This document shows, in pieces, positions 17,744-26,375 of a stretch of 57,611 nt of DNA. The stretch's first letter is position 1; every line of letters starts with the position of its first letter. The translations under genes were made by a program, and so were the position numbers. Location: contig DATBKS010000301.1 of the NCBI GenBank assembly GCA_036555755.1, positions 1 through 57,611 on the forward strand, given 5' to 3'. The notes beneath the pieces are model-generated. The model was not told the DNA's origin. It searched no databases and saw only the letters and a list, made by a program, of their open reading frames with translations. Source of the stretch: JAICJR01 sp036555755. Lineage in GTDB: Bacteria; Actinomycetota; Thermoleophilia; Solirubrobacterales; Thermoleophilaceae.

Positions 17744-18159
17744 AGCGGCTTGACATAGCGATCGGCGTGATCGCGCTGATAGGGCTCGGCATCGCGGGCT
17801 ACCTGACCTACGTGCACTATGCGGGCCTACATCCGCTCTGCCTCGCGAGCGGCGGCTGCGAGAAGGTGCAGTCCTCGCACTGGTCGAAGCTCGGCGGCAT
17901 CCCGGTGGCCACACTTGGGCTGGTGGGCTACGCGGCGATCCTCGTGCTGCTGTTCGTGCCCGGGGAGATCGGGCTTGCGGGCAGCGCGCTGGTTGCGCTT
18001 GTGGGCTTCGGCTTCAGCATTTACCTCACCTATGCGGAGCTGTTCAAGATCCACGCGGTGTGCCAGTGGTGCGTGGCGAGCGCGGTGCTGATGACCCTGC
18101 TGGCGGTGCTCACGGTGATCCGTTTGATGACGTACGAAGAACGCCGCGCGTACGCCTGA
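17740..18159 (+). CDS. VKOR family disulfide-generating membrane protein
   Basis: The 139-residue protein has four to five spans and both Cys pairs of bacterial vitamin K epoxide reductase homologues: loop cysteines Cys34 and Cys40 in HPLCLASGGCEKV and the CxxC at 108-111 (HAVCQWC) next to the quinone site. Ser/Trp in the SSHWSKLGGIP loop are also typical. It passes electrons from the partner DsbA-like protein to menaquinone. It starts at a TTG inside the DsbA stop. This pair takes the place of DsbB in actinobacteria. Confidence 0.94.
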   Translation: MKRLDIAIGVIALIGLGIAGYLTYVHYAGLHPLCLASGGCEKVQSSHWSKLGGIPVATLGLVGYAAILVLLFVPGEIGLAGSALVALVGFGFSIYLTYAELFKIHAVCQWCVASAVLMTLLAVLTVIRLMTYEERRAYA

Positions 18160-18181
18160 AGCTGCCATCCTTCTCACCCGG

Positions 18182-19164
<983 letters not shown>

Positions 19165-19168
<4 letters not shown>

Positions 19169-20481
19169 CCCGCGCCGTTCTCGCCCGGGCGCTCGAGCCC
19201 CCCGTTGTAGGGACCGGGCTTGGGGCGCGGCTTCCCGCCGGGGAAGGCCAGTCGCAGGATCGTGCGGTGCACCATCCCGAGCTGCTTGCTCAGCGGGCCG
19301 CTGTTGTAGGGCAGTTCGTAGCGCTCGCAGATGTCGCGCACCTGCGGGGCGATCTCGCCGTAGCGGGTGCTCGGCATGTCCGGATAGAGGTGATGCTCCA
19401 CCTGGTAGCCGAGGTTGCCGCTCGCCACGTGGAAGAGCGGGCTGCCCTCGATGTTGGCCGCGCCGAGTAGCTGCCGGACGTACCAGCCGCCCTTCGTCTC
19501 GTCCGCCACCTCGTCCTCGCTGAACGTGTAGGTCTGGTCCGGGAAGTGCCCACAGAAGATGATCGAGTGCGCCCAGATGTTGCGGACGATGTTGGCGGTG
19601 AAGTTGGCGCCCGCCGTGGCCCTGTAGGACTGCCAGGCGGCCTCGAGCGCGTGCTGGAGTCGGGTGTTGGGCTGCTTGCGCCGCGCCTTCGCGAACACGT
19701 TGACCGAGCGCCGCCGGATTCTCTCCCGCCTGCTCTCACGGCGCTTCGTCAGCGCCGGGCCGATGAGCCAGTGGACGCCGCCGACGAGCACGGCCGAGAT
19801 GAGCGGCCAGGCGATGTAGTCCTTCGTGATCTGGGCGCGTGCCTTGACGCCGATGCCCTTGAGATCGTGCTTCACCTCGTCCATGCTCTTCTCGCCCTTG
19901 CGCACGGCCTCGAAGTCCATGTCGTGGAAGGCCACGCCCCACTCGAAGAACGCCATCAGCAGCAGGTTGTAAAGCGGCTGGAGCAGATAGACCGGGTGCC
20001 AGTCCTGATGCGGATCGATCCGCATGATCTCGTAGCCGAGGTCCTTGTCCTTGCCGCGGATGTTCGTGTAGGTGTGGTGAACGAAGTTGTGGGAGTGCTT
20101 CCACGCCTCCTTCGTGGAAGCGGTGTCCCAGTCCCAGGACGAGGAATGGATCTGGGGATCGTTCATCCAGTCCCACTGACCGTGCATCACGTTGTGGCCG
20201 ATCTCCATGTTCTCGAGGATCTTCGCCATCGAGAGGGTGGCCGTACCGGCGATCCACGTGGGCCAATAGCGGGAGCCGAAGAGCAGCACCCGGCCAAGCA
20301 GGACGAGCCGGCGATGAAGGCCGATCATCGAGTGGATGTACTTGGAGTCGCGCTCGCCGAGGCTGTCGAAGACCTCATCGTGGATCTTCTGGAACTCCTG
20401 GCCGAGCTGCTCGATCTGCTCCGCGCTGAGGCGGCTGAGCGGGCTCTTGAGCTCGGGATCGACGGTGGTGGCGGTGGTCAT
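19165..20481 (-). CDS. Membrane fatty acid desaturase (acyl-CoA/lipid desaturase)
   Basis: The 438-residue protein has the three His boxes that hold the diiron centre: HNVMH (96-100), HNFVHH (131-136) and QVEHH near residue 360. Hydrophobic spans lie between. It resembles the actinobacterial DesA3/stearoyl-CoA delta-9 type desaturases that introduce a double bond into saturated acyl chains at the membrane. AGGAACC precedes the ATG 20481 start. The reductase gene lies directly upstream (22-base gap) on the same strand and would supply electrons, like the Rv3229c-Rv3230c pair of mycobacteria. The stop shares CTAG with ctaA. Confidence 0.93.
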
Positions 20482-20503
20482 TCGGTGGTTCCTCTCGACT
20501 GGG

Positions 20504-21601
20504 TCAAAGTTCGATTTCGACGGGTCCCTCGGGGGCGTTCACGCAGATGCGGCACGTCATGCCCTCGGCGTCCGACACTTCGCCGCTGCGGAGATCCCGC
20601 AGCTTGCCCGACCGGACCCGGCCCACGCAGGTGTGACAGATGCCCATGCGGCAGCCGAACGGCAGCTCGAGGCCGGCCTGCTCGCCCGCGACGAGGATCG
20701 GGGTGCCGCCGTCGCATTCGGTCTCGCGACCGCTCTTCGAGAACTTGATCGTGCCGCCCTCGCCCTCCGCGCCATCGCCCCCGATCACCGGCTGGAAGCG
20801 CTCCATGTGGAGCCGTCCTGCCTCGCCCTCCCGCTCCCAGTGCTCGGACAGCGTGTCGAGCATCTCGGCGGGGCCCGACACGAATGCCTCACGCTCGCGC
20901 CAGTCGGGACAGAGAGCGTCAAGGTCCGCAGGGCACATCCGCCCGTTCTGTGAGGTGTGCTGCTCGTGCAGCCTGAAGCTCTCATGGCGATCGCTGAGCG
21001 CGCGCAGCTCGGAGCCGAAGATCACCTCGTCGGGGCTGCGCGAAGAGTGCAGGTGCACCACGTCGCCGATCGCCCCGCGGCGGCGGAGGCCGCGCAGCAT
21101 GCTCATGATCGGTGTGATGCCGCTGCCGGCGCTGATGAAGAGCAGCTTCTGGGGCGCCGGATCGGGCAGCACGAACTCGCCCTCGACGTCGCTCAGGAAC
21201 ACGAGCGCCCCAGGCTTCAGCTCGCGGTTGACGTAAGGAGAGACCTTCCCGCTCTGAACCAGCTTCGGCGTGATCGAGATGAAGCCATCCGGGCGGCCGG
21301 GCTCGGAGGTGAGGGAGTAGGCGCGCCAGTGGCGCACGCCGTCGATGTCGAAACCAACGCGCAAGTACTGCCCCGGCTGGTGCCCGGTCCACTCGTAGCC
21401 CGGCCTGACCTCCACGGTCACCGCGTCCTCTGTCTCACGGGTGATCCTCTCCACCCGCCCGCGCAGTTCGCGCGTGGACCACAGCGGATTGATCATCTCC
21501 AGGTAGTCGTCCGGGAGCAGCGGCGTAGTGAAGGCCCGGGCAGCGCGAAGCAGTCGCTGCCGGACCTTCGGGACGTTGGGGCGGGCGCCGCGCTCGGCCA
21601 T
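20504..21601 (-). CDS. Flavin/2Fe-2S ferredoxin-type reductase, partner of the desaturase
   Basis: The 365-residue protein has an FAD-binding barrel (HWRAYSLTSEPGR), an NADPH domain (FISAGSGITPIMSMLRGL and EAFVSGPAEMLD) and a C-terminal plant-type 2Fe-2S domain (FGCRMGICHTCVGRV plus a later Cys in TCRICVNAP), which is the order of class IA reductases. It passes electrons from NAD(P)H to the desaturase. AAGGGGG sits before ATG 21601. It forms a two-gene operon with the desaturase. A nested dyad at 21633-21660 is in the likely promoter. Confidence 0.93.
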   Translation of the reverse strand: MAERGARPNVPKVRQRLLRAARAFTTPLLPDDYLEMINPLWSTRELRGRVERITRETEDAVTVEVRPGYEWTGHQPGQYLRVGFDIDGVRHWRAYSLTSEPGRPDGFISITPKLVQSGKVSPYVNRELKPGALVFLSDVEGEFVLPDPAPQKLLFISAGSGITPIMSMLRGLRRRGAIGDVVHLHSSRSPDEVIFGSELRALSDRHESFRLHEQHTSQNGRMCPADLDALCPDWREREAFVSGPAEMLDTLSEHWEREGEAGRLHMERFQPVIGGDGAEGEGGTIKFSKSGRETECDGGTPILVAGEQAGLELPFGCRMGICHTCVGRVRSGKLRDLRSGEVSDAEGMTCRICVNAPEGPVEIEL

Positions 21602-21632
21602 TACGCCCCCTTAGGTACCCGGAAACTCGAAC

Positions 21633-21660
21633 ATCATGCCATCGAACGATGTCACATGAT
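21633..21660. promoter_or_regulatory. Nested palindrome upstream of the reductase-desaturase operon
   Basis: Outer half-sites ATCATG (21633-21638) and CATGAT (21655-21660) enclose an inner perfect dyad CATCGAACGATG (21640-21651). It ends 32 bases from the reductase start. It is probably an operator for a lipid-responsive repressor, possibly of TetR type, but the regulator cannot be named from sequence. Confidence 0.5.
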
Positions 21661-21724
21661 CTGCCGCAATGCTGCAGCCGCCCACCTGGTCGGCGGGCGG
21701 CCACACAAAATACGCCGGAAACGT

Positions 21725-22000
21725 CTAGTAAGCGACGGTTTCAGTTTCCTCGACGACAGTCGGGCCGGTGCGGTCCGCCCAGCGCTCGAGCACGCCTGAG
21801 GCGAGGAGCTTCGCGCGCCCCTCGCCGGCCTCTTCCGCGGAGTCGAACTCCACCTGGATGAAGACCTCGTTCGGGTCCTCGACGCTGCGGTAGAGCCGGT
21901 AGCCGGACGCCGTCGTGCGGACGCCGGGCTTGTCCTGGTCGAACATCGGCTTGAAGACGTCGTAATCGCCGACCTGTAGGCGGGTCATGATGAAGGCCAC
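21725..22000 (-). CDS. Small ferredoxin-like fold protein (ABM/cyclase-like)
   Basis: The 91-residue protein reads VAFIMTRLQVGDYDVFKPMF, then DQDKPGVRTTASGYRLYRSV and EDPNEVFIQVEFDSAEEAGE. This is the beta-alpha-beta-beta-alpha-beta pattern of antibiotic-biosynthesis-monooxygenase and related dimeric alpha-beta barrel proteins. The GTG start at 21998-22000 has AAAGGT eight bases upstream; longer in-frame extensions would cross into the divergent tetR gene. It is divergent from that tetR with a palindrome between them, so it is probably the regulator's target. The substrate is unknown. Confidence 0.75.
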   Translation of the reverse strand: MAFIMTRLQVGDYDVFKPMFDQDKPGVRTTASGYRLYRSVEDPNEVFIQVEFDSAEEAGEGRAKLLASGVLERWADRTGPTVVEETETVAY

Positions 22001-22045
22001 GGGGAACACCTTTCGGTTCTTGTCGCGTAATCTGATACACGACTT

Positions 22046-22060
22046 ATGTAATGAATACAT
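22046..22060. promoter_or_regulatory. Candidate TetR operator
   Basis: ATGTA, a 5-base spacer and TACAT form a dyad in the 75-bp divergent intergenic region. It sits just upstream of the TAAAGT box (22064-22069) that lies 6 bases before the tetR ATG. Binding there would block both promoters. The role is inferred. Confidence 0.55.
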
Positions 22061-22075
22061 CGCTAAAGTAGCAGA

Positions 22076-22723
22076 ATGCCAAAGGCCGTCAAGACCAAGC
22101 GCACCTACAACTCGCCGCGGCGTGCCGAGCAGGCCGCCGCCACCCGCGTCGCGATCCTCGACGCCGCCCAGAAGCTGTTCGAGGAGCAGGGCTACGCGGC
22201 GACGTCGATGGCGTCGATCGCCAAGGAGGCCGGCGTCGCGCTCAAGACCGTCTACCTGGCGTTCGACACCAAAAGCGGGCTGCTGCGCGCGCTCTGGCAC
22301 CTGCGCCTGCGTGGCGACGAGGCGCCCTCCCCCGTCGGCGAGCGCGACTGGTACCGCGAGGTGATGGAGGAGCCCGATCCGGCGCGCCAGCTCGAGCTGA
22401 ACGCCCGCAACTCACGCGTGGTCAAGGCGCGCGTGGGCGCGCTGATGGAGGTGATCCGCAGCGGCGCGCGGTCCGACGCCGACGTGGACGCGCTGTGGAG
22501 CAACATCCAGGCCGAGTTCCTGGACAACCAGCGCTCGATCATCGAAAGTCTTCAGCGCAAGAAGGCGCTCGCCCGCGGGCTGAAGGTGGACCGCGCCGCC
22601 GACATCCTCTGGACCCTCAACCACCCCGACCTCTACCAGCTACTCGTGAGCGAGCGCGGCTGGACGCCGGAGCAGTACGAGAAATGGCTTGCCGACGCAA
22701 CGGCGTCGCAACTGCTTCGATGA
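22076..22723 (+). CDS. TetR/AcrR family regulator
   Basis: The 215-residue protein has the N-terminal HTH RVAILDAAQKLFEEQGYAAT, then SMASIAKEAGVALKTVYLAF. The C-terminal helical ligand domain ends in LLVSERGWTPEQYEKWLAD, a tail common in a subgroup of actinobacterial TetR proteins. The transcript is likely leaderless, with TAAAGT 6 bases before the ATG and no ribosome site. It diverges from the small ABM-like gene and is followed after 58 bases by a VOC gene, either of which could be its target. Confidence 0.9.
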   Translation: MPKAVKTKRTYNSPRRAEQAAATRVAILDAAQKLFEEQGYAATSMASIAKEAGVALKTVYLAFDTKSGLLRALWHLRLRGDEAPSPVGERDWYREVMEEPDPARQLELNARNSRVVKARVGALMEVIRSGARSDADVDALWSNIQAEFLDNQRSIIESLQRKKALARGLKVDRAADILWTLNHPDLYQLLVSERGWTPEQYEKWLADATASQLLR

Positions 22724-22781
22724 ATCCTGGCCCGCCCAGGGATCTATCCGGTACTGGTTCGTTTACCCGAAAGGAGCAAGC

Positions 22782-23150
22782 ATGGGACAGCCGGTCGTTC
22801 ACTTCGAGATCACTGGCAAGGACAGCAGCAAGTTGAACAGCTACTACTCGGAGCTGTTCGGTTGGGAGATCGACTCGAACAACCCGATGGGCTACGGGAT
22901 CGTCCAGCGCGAAGGCAACACCACCGACGACGGCATAGGCATCGGCGGCGGCATCGCGCGCGGCCCCGAGGGCTACCCCGGCCACGTGACGTTCTATGTC
23001 CAGGTGCCGGATGTCGAGGCTGCGCTGGCAAAGGCCGAGAGCCTCGGCGGCTCGCGCATGATGGGTCCCGAGCAGGTGATGCCGGACCTGACCATCGGGC
23101 TCTTCGGCGATCCCGAGGGTCACGTGATCGGAGTTATGAGCTCTTCTTAG
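22782..23150 (+). CDS. VOC family protein
   Basis: The 122-residue protein MGQPVVHFEITGKDSSKLNS followed by YYSELFGWEID has the VOC beta-alpha-beta-beta-beta repeat twice. HFEI supplies the first metal ligand, and the second module HVTFYVQVPDVEAALAKAES ends IGLFGDPEGHVIGVM, which carries a further Glu/His. GAAAGGAGC lies 7 bases before ATG 22782. Such GWEID-type proteins are usually uncharacterised dioxygenase or lyase relatives. The gene converges with the sigma factor gene and their last 17 bases overlap. Confidence 0.9.
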   Translation: MGQPVVHFEITGKDSSKLNSYYSELFGWEIDSNNPMGYGIVQREGNTTDDGIGIGGGIARGPEGYPGHVTFYVQVPDVEAALAKAESLGGSRMMGPEQVMPDLTIGLFGDPEGHVIGVMSSS

Positions 23151-24270
23151 CGGGCTCCTCGAGCCGCTCGGGCAGACCGAAGTTCTCGAACGTGGCACGC
23201 AGTCGCTCGGGGTCCGTGGGCTCGTCGACGAAGCGGTAGTACGCCTCGCGCTCGGTGGCCTCGGTCGCGCGGTTGATGAACGCCACCACGTCGCTGATCT
23301 CCGTGCCGCGGAAGGTCAGCACGTTCAATGCGAACGGCAGATAGGCCTGCTCGTCCTCGTCCCAGGTGTAAAAGGCGAGGGCGGGCTGGCCGTTCGCGCG
23401 CACGGGAAGCGCGTGCCACTTCCAGTCGCCGGACATCGGCCAGCCGGACAGGAAGATCCGCAGCGACTCGCGGCCGTGGAACCAGCTCGAGAGCGGCGGC
23501 ATGGCGAAGCACACGTCCTCGCTGAGCATGTTGACCACGGTCTCGACGTCGCACTGCTCCCAGGCCTCGAGGTAGCGGTCGACGAGCGCGCGCAGCTGCT
23601 CGTCGCCGAGCGCTCGCAGTGTGGCCTGCTGGCTCTGCTCGGGCGTGCGCTCCTCGACGGACGCTCGCGCTCGCTGAAGTGCGCTGTTCACGGACGCGGT
23701 GCTCGTGTCGAGTGTGTCGGCCACCTCCTTGGCCGAGAAGCCGAGCACCTCGCGCAGGATGAGGACCGCGCGCTGGTTGGGTGGCAGGTTCTGGAGTGCG
23801 GCGACAAATGCCAGCTCCACGCTCTCGCGCATCTCGTAGCTCGCGTCGGGCGAGGCGTAGCCGTCCTCGACGCCGATGATCTCGTCCGGGTATGGCTCGA
23901 CCCATACGGACTCGACGACGGGCTCGCCGGGACCGGAGTGAGGGTCGGTGGCCGGCGCGTAGTCCACCGGCAGGACGCGCTTGGGGCGCTTGCCGATCAC
24001 GTTGAGGCAGGTGTTGGTGGCGATCGTGTAGAGCCAGGAGCGCAGGGCGCTGCGGCCCTCGAAGTTCTTCAGCCCGCGCCAGGCGCGCAGCAGCGCCTCC
24101 TGCAGCGCGTCCTCGGCGTCGTGCACAGAGCCGAGCATGCGGTAGCAGTGGGCGTGAAGCTCGGAGCGATATGGCTCCACGAGGCGGGCAAAGGCGTTTT
24201 CGTCGCCCTGCCGGGCTGCAGAGAGGAACTCGTCCTCATTTGGGGGAGTAACGCGGGATTGGGTGGCCAT
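23134..24270 (-). CDS. Extended ECF sigma factor with C-terminal SnoaL-like domain
   Basis: The 378-residue protein has sigma region 2 (ARLVEPYRSELHAHCYRMLG, SVHDAEDALQEALLRAWRGL) at about 28-95, then a linker, region 4 (LPPNQRAVLILREVLGFSAK, EVADTLDTSTASVNSALQRA) at about 155-205, and a roughly 150-residue C-terminal SnoaL/NTF2-like domain (RYLEAWEQCDVETVVNMLSE). This layout matches the SigG/SigJ-like ECF groups, where the tail regulates the sigma factor in place of a separate anti-sigma factor. No anti-sigma gene is adjacent, which fits. It recruits RNA polymerase to unknown stress promoters. Confidence 0.93.
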   Translation of the reverse strand: MATQSRVTPPNEDEFLSAARQGDENAFARLVEPYRSELHAHCYRMLGSVHDAEDALQEALLRAWRGLKNFEGRSALRSWLYTIATNTCLNVIGKRPKRVLPVDYAPATDPHSGPGEPVVESVWVEPYPDEIIGVEDGYASPDASYEMRESVELAFVAALQNLPPNQRAVLILREVLGFSAKEVADTLDTSTASVNSALQRARASVEERTPEQSQQATLRALGDEQLRALVDRYLEAWEQCDVETVVNMLSEDVCFAMPPLSSWFHGRESLRIFLSGWPMSGDWKWHALPVRANGQPALAFYTWDEDEQAYLPFALNVLTFRGTEISDVVAFINRATEATEREAYYRFVDEPTDPERLRATFENFGLPERLEEPAKKSS

Positions 24271-24331
24271 GGGCAGCAGCCTAGAGGGCAGCGATGAATT
24301 CCGGGCTCCGGCGCGGTCTTAGGTGCAGGGG

Positions 24332-24694
24332 ATGAAGCCAGGCCCACCCAATCCACTCGTTCACCTGGAGCTCCATACCGGCAACGTGCTCGACGCCTGC
24401 AGCTTCTACAGACGCCTGTTCGGCTGGCAGGTCGAGGCGATCGACGCGGGCGCGTCTACCTATCTCGCACTCGAGATGGGCGGCGAGGTGGGCGGCGGCG
24501 TCGTGCAGTGCGACACGTCGCGTTCGCTGTGGCTTCCCTACGTCGAGGTGACGGACCTCGGCGAGGCGACCGCGCAGGCCCGCGAGCTCGGCGCGGCGGT
24601 GTCGCTCGAGCCGCGCGAAGGGCCGGTGGGATGGCGCAGCGTGGTTGCCACCCCCGCGGGTGCGGAGATCGCTCTCTGGCAGCCCAAACGCTGA
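24332..24694 (+). CDS. VOC family protein
   Basis: The 120-residue protein has HLELHTGNVLDACSFYRRLF followed by GWQVE as the first VOC motif and a second half LPYVEVTDLGEATAQARELG ending in PAGAEIALWQPKR, typical of single-domain VOC proteins. The first His and the C-terminal Glu of AEIALW are likely metal ligands. The ATG 24332 start follows AGGTGCAGGGG; a GTG three codons upstream is also in frame. It is divergent from the sigma factor gene, which starts 62 bases to its left. The function beyond the fold is unknown. Confidence 0.87.
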   Translation: MKPGPPNPLVHLELHTGNVLDACSFYRRLFGWQVEAIDAGASTYLALEMGGEVGGGVVQCDTSRSLWLPYVEVTDLGEATAQARELGAAVSLEPREGPVGWRSVVATPAGAEIALWQPKR

Positions 24695-24840
24695 CTGGTC
24701 TGTATCCGGGTGCTCGCACCACCATTTCGCACTGGATTGCTGGCGCTTTTTGGAGCAGAACCCGTGACTATGCGAACACCGTGACGGAATCACCCGGACC
24801 GGGTGAGACTCGAACGCGTGGGTCGCGCTAACTCCAAGAG

Positions 24841-26304
24841 ATGGGCCGTCCGTCCGTCCACGGCGGCCTCAGTCGGAGGCTGCCGCTCGTCGTGTTCGTG
24901 TTGGCCGCGTGCTGGTGCGCACCCTCCGGCGCGAGTGCCGCCGTGGCGGACGGCTTCTACGGCATCGATGGCCAGAGCGTCTTCAACGCGCCGGGGTCCA
25001 CGTGGTCGACGCAGCTCGACGCGATGGCGAGCGGCGGGTTGCAGGTGGTCCGCGCCGAGGCCAACTGGTGGACGATCGAGCCGGCGCCGCCGGAGGACGG
25101 CTGGCACACGTGGGACTGGTCGCAGGACGACGCGATGGTCCAGGCGCTAGCCGAGCACGGGCTGCGCTGGGCGCCGGTGCTCGACGCCGCACCCGACTGG
25201 GCAGACAACGGGCCGAACGACTTCACGCCCAGCGCATCGCATACCGGCGACTACGCCGCGTTCGCCGCCGCCGTGGCGCGGCGCTACGGGCGGGGCGGCG
25301 AGTTCTGGTCCGAGCACGACTCGCTCACTCCCCTGCCCGTCACCGACTACGAGATCTGGAACGAGGAGAACTCGATCAGCTTCTGGCCCTCGCAGGCGGA
25401 TGCGCCCGAGCGCTACGCGGATCTCTTCGCCGCCGCGCGGCAGTCGATCAAGGCGGTCGATCCTCAGGCGAGGGTCGTAATTGGAGGCCTCGGGCTCGTG
25501 AATCCGCCAAACACCTCTGACGAGACCGAGTTCCTCCGGCGCATGATCGCTCACCGGCCCGAGCTGCGAGGGACGATCGACGGCGTCGGGCTGCATCCGT
25601 ACCAGGCGACCGTCGCCGACACCCTCCGCCGCCTTGCCGGCGTGCGGGCGAACATCGACGAGGTGCTCGGCCCGGGTGTCCCGATCGACATCACCGAGCT
25701 CGGCTGGACAACGGCGGCAATGCCCGAGTGGCAGCGTGCCTACGACGTCAGCACACTCGCGGCGGATCTCCCGCAATCAGGCTGCGGCATCCACCGGCTG
25801 ATCATCTACGCGTGGCTCACGAGCGAGAACGATCCCGCCAACCCCGAGGATTGGTTCGGCATCTGGAACTGGGATGGCAGCGGCAAGCAGTCGGGCATTG
25901 CGTATCTGAACGCGGTCCTCGCGATGCGCGGGATCTCGGGCCAAGCGCAGACCGGTGCGCCGGCGGTATGCGGCCAGGTGCCGGCGGTGACCGTCACGGC
26001 CAAGCCGCGCGGCCCGCGGCTGCAACTGCGCCTCGCCACCGACAAGCGCCACCGGCGCCTCTCGGTGTTCGCCCGCTGCCCGAGCGGGTGCTCGCTCAGG
26101 ATGGACCTGCTGCGCCGCCGCCGGGGGCACAGCCGCAAACTGACGCCGGTGGCCCACCGCGCAGCCCGCTTCAGCTCGCGGCGCCGGCACTTCAGGATGC
26201 GCATCCCGCGGCGGGCCGGGCGGCTGAAGCTGAACGTCGTGGCGTCGGGGAGCGGGGGCGGCAAGACGACGCGGGTGCGCTGGGTGCGCTCGCCGCGACG
26301 CTGA
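24841..26304 (+). CDS. Secreted clan-A TIM-barrel glycoside hydrolase (GH39/GH5-like)
   Basis: The 487-residue protein has a signal peptide (RRLPLVVFVLAACWCAPSGA). The barrel contains YEIWNEENSISFW, with Glu175 after Asn174 as acid/base, and PIDITELGW with Glu286 as nucleophile, the two signatures of clan GH-A retaining glycosidases. ANWWTIEP and GVGLHPYQATV are further barrel motifs. The last 100 residues form a Cys-containing, Arg-rich beta domain (LSVFARCPSGCSLRMDLLRR) like those of the beta-helix and LamG proteins in this window, probably for surface binding. The sugar substrate is unknown. The start is probably leaderless. Confidence 0.85.
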   Translation: MGRPSVHGGLSRRLPLVVFVLAACWCAPSGASAAVADGFYGIDGQSVFNAPGSTWSTQLDAMASGGLQVVRAEANWWTIEPAPPEDGWHTWDWSQDDAMVQALAEHGLRWAPVLDAAPDWADNGPNDFTPSASHTGDYAAFAAAVARRYGRGGEFWSEHDSLTPLPVTDYEIWNEENSISFWPSQADAPERYADLFAAARQSIKAVDPQARVVIGGLGLVNPPNTSDETEFLRRMIAHRPELRGTIDGVGLHPYQATVADTLRRLAGVRANIDEVLGPGVPIDITELGWTTAAMPEWQRAYDVSTLAADLPQSGCGIHRLIIYAWLTSENDPANPEDWFGIWNWDGSGKQSGIAYLNAVLAMRGISGQAQTGAPAVCGQVPAVTVTAKPRGPRLQLRLATDKRHRRLSVFARCPSGCSLRMDLLRRRRGHSRKLTPVAHRAARFSSRRRHFRMRIPRRAGRLKLNVVASGSGGGKTTRVRWVRSPRR

Positions 26305-26375
26305 GCTCGTCGTTCACAAGTAATTGACGCACCGGCGCGCGCCGCTCTCTACTCTGCCGCGCGGCGGGGGTATCG

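Noticed and set aside
24790..24832. tRNA-like sequence (gagactcgaac) before the glycosidase
   Set aside because: Resembles a T-loop, but the flanking stems do not pair and no acceptor or anticodon arm can be drawn.
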